A DNA stretch of 8,302 nucleotides. Source: JANWKQ01 sp040376605. Its GTDB lineage: Bacteria; Bacteroidota; Bacteroidia; CAIKAF01. The stretch spans positions 1 through 8,302 of the forward strand of contig JBEIQI010000131.1 in assembly GCA_040376605.1 (NCBI GenBank), in the 5' to 3' direction. Position numbers and translations under genes: made by a program. The notes below the pieces were generated by a model. That model worked only from the letters and a program-made list of their open reading frames with translations. It was not told the origin of the DNA and did not search any database. Of the stretch, positions 1 to 6,540 are shown piece by piece; positions within the stretch are counted from its first letter, which is position 1, and the number at the start of each line of letters is the position of its first letter.

Positions 1-819
1 ACCGATACTGATGGTGATGGTTTAGCAGATGCTGTTGATACAAATAATGGTGGAACTGTTTTACCAATTCCAAATACTGATTCAAGTGGTGGTGCAAATT
101 ATTTAGATATTGATTCTGACAACGATGGAATTGTGGACAATATCGAAGGTCAGGGAACTACTACATATATACCACCAACTGGAACTGATACAGATGGAGA
201 TGGTATTGACAATGCATACGATCCAGACAATGCAGGAACTGCTTTAGTTCCGGTAAATACGGATGGTTCTGATACTCCTGATTATATAGATACTGATTCT
301 GACAATGATGGAGATTCGGATGCATTAGAAGGATGGGATACTGATAATAACGGAACTGCTAATATAATTCCGCTAGGAACAGATGCAGATGGTGATGGGT
401 TAGATGATGCATATGATAACAATGATGCAGCTTGGAATCCAACCAATGGACAAACAGCAAATTCATTCCCAAATCTTGACAATACTGTTACCGCTGAATT
501 AGATTGGAGAGAAAATACAAATTCAGATTGGGACAATGATGGAATTGCAGACGCCATTGACATTGATGATGATAATGACGGAATTTTAGATGTTGTTGAG
601 AATTTAACAGCAATTAATGGTGGTGATACAGATGGAGATGGTATTCCTGATCAGTTCGATCTGGATGCTGACAATGATGGTATTCCTGATGTTGTTGAAG
701 GTGGGGGTACCGATCCAGATAATGATGGAATCATTGGAACAGGTCCTATTGCCGATACAGATAATGATGGATTAGCAGATGTGGTTGACAATGCTACAAG
801 TGATGGATTAACCCCTCCT
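1..819 (+). repeat. Irregular TSP3 repeat block, upstream part
   Basis: This stretch encodes TSP3-type motifs in looser units than the block that follows. Three units begin with T-D-x-D-G-D-G at 1, 184 and 379; the first two are 61 and 65 residues long (183 and 195 nt). The third runs into a break with few acidic repeats around LDWREN (residues about 167-172), then the repeats resume with DIDDDNDGILD. Such a break looks like a boundary between two repeat families within the protein. Unit boundaries after 379 are not clean, so only the first two lengths are firm. Confidence 0.75.
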
Positions 820-2496
820 GATTTTGATGGGGACGGACATCCTGATTTCCAGGATTTGGATAGCGACAACGATGGCATCAATGATATTACCGAATCGGGT
901 GGTGGATTAACAGATGCAAACAGTGATGGAATTGTAGATGGTCCGGATACCGATGGTGATGGTGTAATGGATCCTGCGGATAACGACAATGGTGGAATCT
1001 TAACGGGTAACCCTCAGGATTTTGATAATGATGGAAATCCTGATTACAATGACCTAGATTCTGACAATGACGGTATCAATGATCTTACTGAAAGTCAAAA
1101 TCAGGTGACGGATTTAAATAGCGATGGTGTAGTCGACGGACCTGACACTGATGGCGATGGAATCAACAATTCTGCTGATGCTAACGATGGAGCTTATGGT
1201 GATCCTGATGTAAATGATACTCCGGAAGATTTTGACGGCGATGGAAATCCTGACTTTAACGACTTGGATTCTGACAATGACGGAATCAACGACCTAACCG
1301 AAAGTGGAAATCCGGTTACTGATGCAAACAGCGATGGAGTAGTTGATGGACCAGATACCGACGGTGATGGAATCAACGATTCTGCTGATGGAACTCCAAC
1401 TACTTATGGAGATGCTGATGTGAATGATACCCCACAAGATTTTGATGGTGATGGAAATCCTGATTATAATGATTTGGATTCTGATAACGATGGTATCAAT
1501 GATCTAACCGAAAGTGGAAACCCTGTTGCAGATACAAATAGTAACGGTGTTGTAGATGGTCCTGATTCTGATAATGATGGAATTAATGATTCGGCAGATA
1601 GCGATGATGTAGCTTATGGTGATCCAGAGACAGGTGATACTCCGATTGATACTGATGGAGATGGAAATCCTGACTATAATGATTTGGATGCTGATAATGA
1701 TGGTATCAACGATCTAACCGAAAGTGGAAATCCTGTTGCGGATGCAAACAGTGATGGAGTTGTTGATGGACCTGATACAGATAATGATGGAATCAACGAT
1801 TCTGCTGATGGATCTTCTGGAACATATGGCGATTTGGATACAGGAGATGCTCCAATCGATACAGATTCAGATGGTACACCCGATTACCAGGACTTGGATA
1901 GTGACAATGATAATATCGACGATGTGGTAGAAGGAGGTAACGGACAGTTAGATACTGATGGAGATGGAGATGTGGATGGAATTGATACCGATGGCGATGG
2001 AGTTCTAGATCCTGTCGATGCAGATGACAATAACTATGGAGATCCCGATAATGGAGATACACCTCCTGATACTGATGGAGACAACATCCCGGATTATTTA
2101 GATTTGGATTCTGATAATGATGGACTAAACGATGGTAATGGCACTGAGTTACCAACCGAAGATTGTGATGGCGATGGAATATCCAATTACCTCGATCCGG
2201 ACCCATGTGATCTTACAGTACCACAAGGATTCAGTCCTAACGGTAACGGTATAAATGATACATACGTTATTGATGGTTTTTCTGCCAGTCAATACCCTAA
2301 CAATTCTTTCTCTGTATTTAACAGATGGGGTAACAAAGTATACGGCAAAGCACCATACGATAATGATTGGGATGGAACTTCAACTGAAGGTGTAAACGCC
2401 GGAGGTAATCTGTTACCAGTGGGAACATATTTCTATGTGCTTGACTTGGGTGATGGATCACCAATTATTTCGGGGTATATATATTTAAATAGATAA
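1..2496 (+). CDS. Giant TSP3-repeat surface/secreted protein with T9SS type-B C-terminal sorting domain (5' partial)
   Basis: The frame is open from base 1 to the TAA at 2494-2496, giving 831 residues of a longer protein. The first in-frame start-like codon is a GTG at 133, but TSP3 sequence of the same kind (TDTDGDGLADAVD at 1-39) precedes it, so the real start lies outside the window. Almost the whole body is Asp/Asn/Gly-rich DxDxDGxxD-type motifs typical of thrombospondin type 3 calcium-binding repeats. The only two cysteines, residues 722 and 736 in window numbering, flank the last such loop and could form a disulfide. The last ~94 residues are a type-B T9SS sorting domain (GFSPNGNGIND, FNRWGNKVYG, LPVGTYFYVL, GYIYLNR). 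The protein is therefore expected to cross the outer membrane by the T9SS and be released or held at the surface, rigidified by Ca2+. It may be an adhesin or matrix protein; its binding target cannot be seen. It is followed 25 bp later by a PorP/SprF gene, the usual partner arrangement. Confidence 0.93.
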   Translation, partial: TDTDGDGLADAVDTNNGGTVLPIPNTDSSGGANYLDIDSDNDGIVDNIEGQGTTTYIPPTGTDTDGDGIDNAYDPDNAGTALVPVNTDGSDTPDYIDTDSDNDGDSDALEGWDTDNNGTANIIPLGTDADGDGLDDAYDNNDAAWNPTNGQTANSFPNLDNTVTAELDWRENTNSDWDNDGIADAIDIDDDNDGILDVVENLTAINGGDTDGDGIPDQFDLDADNDGIPDVVEGGGTDPDNDGIIGTGPIADTDNDGLADVVDNATSDGLTPPDFDGDGHPDFQDLDSDNDGINDITESGGGLTDANSDGIVDGPDTDGDGVMDPADNDNGGILTGNPQDFDNDGNPDYNDLDSDNDGINDLTESQNQVTDLNSDGVVDGPDTDGDGINNSADANDGAYGDPDVNDTPEDFDGDGNPDFNDLDSDNDGINDLTESGNPVTDANSDGVVDGPDTDGDGINDSADGTPTTYGDADVNDTPQDFDGDGNPDYNDLDSDNDGINDLTESGNPVADTNSNGVVDGPDSDNDGINDSADSDDVAYGDPETGDTPIDTDGDGNPDYNDLDADNDGINDLTESGNPVADANSDGVVDGPDTDNDGINDSADGSSGTYGDLDTGDAPIDTDSDGTPDYQDLDSDNDNIDDVVEGGNGQLDTDGDGDVDGIDTDGDGVLDPVDADDNNYGDPDNGDTPPDTDGDNIPDYLDLDSDNDGLNDGNGTELPTEDCDGDGISNYLDPDPCDLTVPQGFSPNGNGINDTYVIDGFSASQYPNNSFSVFNRWGNKVYGKAPYDNDWDGTSTEGVNAGGNLLPVGTYFYVLDLGDGSPIISGYIYLNR
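820..2211 (+). repeat. Higher-order tandem repeat, 70-aa (210-nt) TSP3 units
   Basis: Units start at the codon for D in D-F/T-D-x-D-G at 820, 1018, 1228, 1438, 1648, 1858 and 2068. The first spacing is 198 nt and the next five are exactly 210 nt; the last unit is cut short where the sorting domain begins. Each unit holds two acidic halves: DLDSDNDGIND followed by a TES or VEG turn, then DGxxDGxDTDGDG and a linker that usually contains YGD. Units starting at 1228, 1438 and 1648 share the tract cgaaagtggaaa, but many codons elsewhere differ only at the third base, for example in DSDNDGIND at 1267 and 1477. This indicates old duplications kept similar at the protein level rather than a very recent expansion. 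Confidence 0.92.
2212..2493 (+). other. T9SS type-B C-terminal sorting domain (gliding-motility-associated, CHU_C type)
   Basis: This is the 94-residue C-terminal domain of the repeat protein. It starts at LTVPQGFSPNGNG directly after the last TSP3 loop and ends in GYIYLNR before the stop. The signature blocks are P-x-GFSPNG-G-IND, FNRWGN-x-VY, the DNDWDG loop and LPVGTYFY. In this family the domain targets the protein to the T9SS after Sec export. Type-B domains differ from type-A and are functionally linked to PorP/SprF-like partners, which fits the next gene. Confidence 0.93.
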
Positions 2497-2521
2497 ATTA
2501 AACTATCACAAAAACGCTGAT

Positions 2522-3433
2522 ATGAAAAATATACGTTATATGATCATCATTGCTAGTTTGCTTCTTGGAGTTTCCAAAGCAAATGCTCAGCAAGATCCTA
2601 TGTATACTCATTACATGTATAATACATTGAATGTAAATCCAGGATATGCAGGAAGCCGAGACGCTATGAGTTTTTTAGGTCTGGCCCGTTTTCAATGGGT
2701 TGGGATCGATGGGGCTCCAATGTCGCAAAACTTTCAAATTCACTCTCCTATTTTTGGTGGATTGGCAGCGGGCTTAAGTTTACAAAATGATAAAATTGGA
2801 CCCACTTCAAGTACTGATCTATCCATAGATTTGGCCTATCATTTTAATTTGGGTAGAAACCATCGTTTGTCAATTGGAATGAAAGGAACGGTGGATTTCT
2901 TCAATAACAATTTAAATTCCCTTATTTTGAATGAACAAACCGATCCTGATTTTGCCAATAATTTTGCATCGGTTTTGCCTAATGTAGGAGCAGGTATTTA
3001 TTATTACCATACTAATTTTTATGCAGGTTTCAGTGTTCCCAACATAGCACAGCATAGGATAAATACAGGCTTGGCTGAGCAAAAGCGACATTATTTCATT
3101 ATAGCTGGTGGATATATTCCGGTTACAAAAACCTTCGATATTAAACCAACAGCTTTAGTAAAAATTGTTGAAGGAGCACCAGTTCAAGGTGATTTTACTT
3201 TAGAGCTTGTATTCAATAAAAAATTTACTGCTGGAGCGCATGTAAGAAGTTTCGATGGTATAGGTGCATTATTAGGATTTGATATTATGCCCAATTTTAG
3301 AGTTGGTTATAGCTTCGATTGGCCGCTTACAGAGATCAGCAGAATTGGTCAGGGAGGAACTCATGAAATTTTGTTGCGTTATGATTTGAAATGGGGCAAA
3401 TTGGGTAAAATTAAATCACCACGTTATTTCTAG
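2522..3433 (+). CDS. PorP/SprF-family type IX secretion system outer-membrane protein
   Basis: A 303-residue protein with a Sec signal peptide (hydrophobic residues 7-17, probable cleavage after ANA at 20-22). The mature N-terminus QQDPMYTHYMYNT followed by NVNPGYAGSRD is the hallmark of the PorP/SprF family, as is the C-terminal HEILLRYDL. The rest has the alternating polar/hydrophobic, Gly- and aromatic-rich pattern of an outer-membrane beta-barrel. Family members sit in the outer membrane and assist secretion or surface attachment of specific T9SS substrates; SprF does this for SprB in Flavobacterium. Because it lies 25 bp after a type-B substrate gene, this is more likely a dedicated cargo partner than the single core PorP, so no symbol is given. 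The ATG at 2522 is chosen because the signal peptide starts there; the A-rich leader has no clear Shine-Dalgarno, as is usual in Bacteroidota. Confidence 0.94.
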   Translation: MKNIRYMIIIASLLLGVSKANAQQDPMYTHYMYNTLNVNPGYAGSRDAMSFLGLARFQWVGIDGAPMSQNFQIHSPIFGGLAAGLSLQNDKIGPTSSTDLSIDLAYHFNLGRNHRLSIGMKGTVDFFNNNLNSLILNEQTDPDFANNFASVLPNVGAGIYYYHTNFYAGFSVPNIAQHRINTGLAEQKRHYFIIAGGYIPVTKTFDIKPTALVKIVEGAPVQGDFTLELVFNKKFTAGAHVRSFDGIGALLGFDIMPNFRVGYSFDWPLTEISRIGQGGTHEILLRYDLKWGKLGKIKSPRYF

Positions 3434-3441
3434 TTAAGAGT

Positions 3442-5706
3442 ATGAAAAAATCATTTAAGTATATCCTAGGAGTTTTGGTAACGGTAATGTTACTATCGAG
3501 TTGCTCTGTACAGAATAGAATAAAAATGGCCGATGAAGCTTATTCGAAATTTCTATATAACGATGCTATAGATGGATACGAAAGTATCAATCAAAAGAAA
3601 AGAGATAACCTCATGCTGAGCAAGCTAGCCGATAGTTACAGGTTAGCAGGTAATAGTAAAAAGGCAGAAACCTATTATGCTCAGTTAGAGCAAAAGGGGG
3701 GCGCAACTTCCACCGACATTCTACGTTATGCAGAGGTTTTAAAAATGAACGGCAAATATGATCTGGCCATCGCTAAAATGGAACAATATAATTTACAGGT
3801 TCCAGGGGAGGATCGGATCATTAAACATGTTACGGATAAAACCTATTATGTTCCGTTGAATGAAGATAAAGGACAATTTGCCCTTACCAACCTGAAGATG
3901 AACACCAGTGAATCTGATTTTGGTACATCTTATTTAAACGATAAAGTGGTTTTTGTTTCAAGTCGTCAGGGAATAGGATTTACTAAATATGAATATAATT
4001 GGAACGTAAAAAACTTTCTTAATTTATATTCATTTGTACCAGATAAATCGGATAAAACGAAAGTTTCAAAAATTAAACATCTTACAGCCAAGGGAGGTAT
4101 CAACAAAAAATTTCACGAAGGACCAGCCACCTTTAATGCGGATGGTAACTTGATGATTTTTACTCGTGACAGATACAACAAGACTGAGGAATTAAACACC
4201 AACCAGGTTAGGGTATTGGAGTTGTGGTGGAGTGAAAAAGATGCCAATGGAGAATGGGGCAAAGCACAACCGATGTCTTTTAATAATAAAGAATATAATG
4301 TAGGACATGGAGCGCTAACACCCGACGGAAGGACCTTATATTTTGTAAGCGATATGCCAGGTGGAGAAGGAGAAACCGACATTTATTATTCCACCAGAAA
4401 TGATGATGGTACATGGTCATCTCCAACCAATGCAGGAAAGAATATTAATACAGAAGGAAAAGAGATGTTTCCATTTTATCACGATAAGGGCATGCTGTTT
4501 TTTGCCAGTGATGGTCATGCGGGTATTGGTGGATTGGATGTATTTATGGCAACAGTAAGTGGAACCACTTTTGGTACATCCAAAAACTTAGGAAGTACTT
4601 TGAATAGCTCCATGGATGATTTTGCATTTATATTAGACAAAGAAATGAAAACGGGCTATGTTTCTTCTAATAGAGATGGAGGTAAAGGGAACGATGATAT
4701 TTATGCCTTTGATTTATTAAAGCCATTCAAGCTTACAAAAAGGATAGAAGGAATTGCCAGAGAAAAGGGTAAAGGAATCATTCTTACAGGAGCAGTGATA
4801 AAACTATATGGAGCTGATAATAATGTTTTAGCCGAAGTTTTAGCCGATAACAATGGATATTATTCTTTTGATGTAGACCCTGATTTGGATTTTAAATTAA
4901 CGGGTGATTTGGATAAATATAATCAAGGTAAGAATACAGCTTCTACCAAAACTGAAGAAGAGGTGGTAAAAGCTGATCTTGATTTGGATAGAATTCCGGA
5001 AATTGGATTACTTTGTTTTGTGAGTGATGCGAAAAGTGGCGTTCCATTGGAAGGGGCGCATTTAATATTTAAGGATAAGACCACAGGGAAAGAATTTGCT
5101 AATGTATTTACCGATAAGGAAGGATATTGGTCCAAAGCTCTTGAGCAAGCGAAGATCAATGATAAGTTGTCCTATGACATAACTGTTTCAAAAGAAGGTT
5201 ATTTAGATAAAACTTTAACCTTTAATCATTTGATCGATAAGGAAGGAGTTATAAAGGTTCACAATGAGTTGGATTTAACTTTAGGTAAAATTGAAGTAGG
5301 CACAGATATTGGAAAATTGATCGACATCAATCCAATTTATTTCGATTTGGGGAAATATAATATTCGCCCAGATGCAGCGAAAGAACTTGATAAGATTGTG
5401 GAAGTTATGAATAAGTACCCTAGTATAGTAATTGAACTTGGGGCTCATACTGATTGCAGAAGTAGTTATACATCAAATGAAAAATTAAGTGACGATCGAG
5501 CAAAGTCATCTGCTGCATATATTGTGAGCAAAGGAATAAGCCAAGAAAGAATTTATGGAAAAGGTTATGGCGAAAAGGAATTATTAAATGACTGTAAGTG
5601 TGAAGGATCTCTAAAAAGTACTTGTAGCGAAGAGGATCATCAAAAAAACAGAAGAACCGTTTTCAAAATCGTAAAAATGAATGAGGTTGGAGTTGGTGTG
5701 AAATAG
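3442..5706 (+). CDS. OmpA-family lipoprotein with TPR, PD40 propeller, CRD-like and peptidoglycan-binding domains (PorE-like architecture)
   Basis: A 754-residue protein. A lipobox (LLSSC, Cys21) ends the signal peptide, so it should be lipid-anchored. Residues ~30-120 are helical TPR-like (DEAYSKFLYNDAIDGYE, LADSYRLAGNSKKAETYYA). Residues ~150-425 hold PD40/WD40-like blades (NADGNLMIFTRD, TPDGRTLYFVSD, KGMLFFASDGHAG with GGLDVF, GYVSSNRDGG with NDDIYAF). Residues ~433-490 and ~520-600 look like carboxypeptidase-regulatory-type beta-sandwiches; the first is weaker. Residues ~628-745 form the OmpA C-terminal domain: IYFDLGKYNIRPDA, then HTD (Asp671) and LSDDRA (Arg686), matching the peptidoglycan (diaminopimelate) ligands of OmpA proteins, and NRRTVF. 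A Cys cluster (672, 718, 720, 728) lies in this domain. The order TPR-propeller-CRD-OmpA is that of P. gingivalis PorE, which links the T9SS to peptidoglycan; paralogues are common, so orthology is not claimed. The gene starts 8 bp after the SprF-like gene, indicating co-transcription. Confidence 0.93.
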   Translation: MKKSFKYILGVLVTVMLLSSCSVQNRIKMADEAYSKFLYNDAIDGYESINQKKRDNLMLSKLADSYRLAGNSKKAETYYAQLEQKGGATSTDILRYAEVLKMNGKYDLAIAKMEQYNLQVPGEDRIIKHVTDKTYYVPLNEDKGQFALTNLKMNTSESDFGTSYLNDKVVFVSSRQGIGFTKYEYNWNVKNFLNLYSFVPDKSDKTKVSKIKHLTAKGGINKKFHEGPATFNADGNLMIFTRDRYNKTEELNTNQVRVLELWWSEKDANGEWGKAQPMSFNNKEYNVGHGALTPDGRTLYFVSDMPGGEGETDIYYSTRNDDGTWSSPTNAGKNINTEGKEMFPFYHDKGMLFFASDGHAGIGGLDVFMATVSGTTFGTSKNLGSTLNSSMDDFAFILDKEMKTGYVSSNRDGGKGNDDIYAFDLLKPFKLTKRIEGIAREKGKGIILTGAVIKLYGADNNVLAEVLADNNGYYSFDVDPDLDFKLTGDLDKYNQGKNTASTKTEEEVVKADLDLDRIPEIGLLCFVSDAKSGVPLEGAHLIFKDKTTGKEFANVFTDKEGYWSKALEQAKINDKLSYDITVSKEGYLDKTLTFNHLIDKEGVIKVHNELDLTLGKIEVGTDIGKLIDINPIYFDLGKYNIRPDAAKELDKIVEVMNKYPSIVIELGAHTDCRSSYTSNEKLSDDRAKSSAAYIVSKGISQERIYGKGYGEKELLNDCKCEGSLKSTCSEEDHQKNRRTVFKIVKMNEVGVGVK

Positions 5707-5754
5707 AAAAAGATTTTTCGGCACCATTGTTTTAAAGACTAAACGATCGGACTC
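5707..5754. other. 48-bp junction between convergent genes
   Basis: The + strand cassette ends at 5706 and the - strand SDR gene ends at 5755, so both transcription units must stop in or near these 48 bases. The only inverted repeat I find is A/T-only apart from its end pair (gaaaaa/tttttc, 5706-5719) with a two-base centre. It is too weak to be called a terminator with confidence. No other structure is seen. Confidence 0.5.
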
Positions 5755-6540
5755 TTAAAATAACCTTCTCCATTTTACTCTGGCCCAATAGATCAACCAC
5801 GAAGGTGTTAGTACTGAAAAAAGGGTCATGAGCTTAGTGGTAAATCCGGGAATAACTACCGCTTTATTTTTAAACATTCCTCTAATTCCTGCCTTAGCAA
5901 CTTTTTCTGCGCTTAACATGATTCCCCATTTTTTTCCTAGTTCAACATTGATTACGTTCGGATCATATAAATTGGTGGCCGTAGCACCCGGACATAGTGC
6001 TGTTACATGAACCCCGTAATATTTCATTTCAAGTCGCATGGATTTACAAAAACTTTTAATGTATGCTTTACTGGCGGCATAAAATCCGATTCCCGGGAAA
6101 TCCTTATAAGCCGAAATGGATGAAGTCATCATAATATATCCTCTTCGTTTTTCCTTCATTTGTTTAGCAAAATGAATGGCCAATAACGAAGGAGTATGCA
6201 TATGAACATGTATCATCATGCTCGATTTATCTGGATTAGCTTCGGCCACTTCACTAAAAAAGAAGAAACCGGCATTATTAATCAGAATTTCTACATCCAG
6301 GTTCTTGTCAATACAATCCTTATGAATAATATCAGCAGCATCAGGCAATGATAAATCAATACATTTTATAATTACATTGACATTATATTTAGATTCAATA
6401 TCAACTTTTACTTCACTAAGACCTTTTTGATTAACATCAACCAAATATAAATGATAGCCTTTCCCTGCCAGAATTTTTGCAACTTCTAAGCCAATACCAG
6501 AGGCACTCCCGGTAACAATCGCAGTTGTTGGGTTAGGCAT
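5755..6540 (-). CDS. Short-chain dehydrogenase/reductase (classical SDR, COG0300/DltE-like)
   Basis: A 261-residue NAD(P)-dependent oxidoreductase with every classical SDR element: the Rossmann glycine motif TGSASGIG (10-17), Asp35 at the end of beta-2 (suggesting NAD(H) preference), Asp62 in CIDLS, NNAG (88-91), and the catalytic Ser141, Tyr154 and Lys158 (YAASK) with the usual 13-residue Ser-Tyr spacing, then CPGATATN (183-190). The full length is normal for the family. Two hydrophobic features stand out: a run of four Phe at 92-95 right after NNAG, and a C-terminal tail (~237-261) that is hydrophobic then basic (YWARVKWRRLF), as in DltE/COG0300-type SDRs, which might favour membrane contact or a lipid-like substrate. 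The ATG at 6538-6540 lies inside the upstream flavoenzyme gene, giving an 8-bp overlap and probable translational coupling. The substrate is unknown; reversible carbonyl/alcohol oxidoreduction is the expected chemistry. Confidence 0.93.
   Translation of the reverse strand: MPNPTTAIVTGSASGIGLEVAKILAGKGYHLYLVDVNQKGLSEVKVDIESKYNVNVIIKCIDLSLPDAADIIHKDCIDKNLDVEILINNAGFFFFSEVAEANPDKSSMMIHVHMHTPSLLAIHFAKQMKEKRRGYIMMTSSISAYKDFPGIGFYAASKAYIKSFCKSMRLEMKYYGVHVTALCPGATATNLYDPNVINVELGKKWGIMLSAEKVAKAGIRGMFKNKAVVIPGFTTKLMTLFSVLTPSWLIYWARVKWRRLF
6533..6540 (-). other. 8-bp stop/start overlap (ATGCCTAA) coupling two redox genes
   Basis: On the - strand these bases read ATGCCTAA: the ATG starts the SDR gene and the TAA, in another frame, ends the flavin oxidoreductase gene. 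The leader upstream of the ATG has no evident Shine-Dalgarno, so re-initiation by ribosomes finishing the first gene is a reasonable inference. The overlap also supports the SDR start, which puts the TGSASGIG motif at the expected distance from the N-terminus. Confidence 0.85.

Noticed and set aside
282..2206. Open antisense frames opposite the TSP3 region (282-563, 651-989, 1194-1376, 1793-2206) and a + strand out-of-frame one (1724-1930)
   Set aside because: They are by-products of the GAT/GGA/AAT-rich repeats, which read as low-complexity Ser/Pro, His/Tyr/Leu or Met/Ile/Leu strings in other frames. They have no domain-like sequence and lie wholly inside a well-supported gene.
820..2211. 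Tandem repeats as a CRISPR array or other non-coding satellite
   Set aside because: The repeats are in frame, their period is a multiple of three, changes are mostly synonymous, and there are no short identical repeats separated by unique spacers.
133..2496. Repeat protein starting at the GTG codon at 133
   Set aside because: The frame is open to base 1 and the preceding 44 codons encode the same TSP3-type sequence, so the gene is truncated by the window edge rather than starting at 133.
3434..3441. Shine-Dalgarno-like aagag before the OmpA-family start
   Set aside because: It is short and too close to the ATG, and the other starts in the window lack any such site, so it is probably incidental.
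4113..5159. Open frames inside the OmpA-family gene (4113-4382 and 4923-5159 on -, 4361-4558 on +)
   Set aside because: They overlap conserved propeller and CRD-like coding sequence, and their translations show no recognisable family features.
5706..5719. Candidate bidirectional terminator, gaaaaa-ga-tttttc
   Set aside because: The stem is nearly all A-T and the centre is only two bases (four if one pair is opened), so the hairpin would be very weak. Such A/T runs are expected by chance here.
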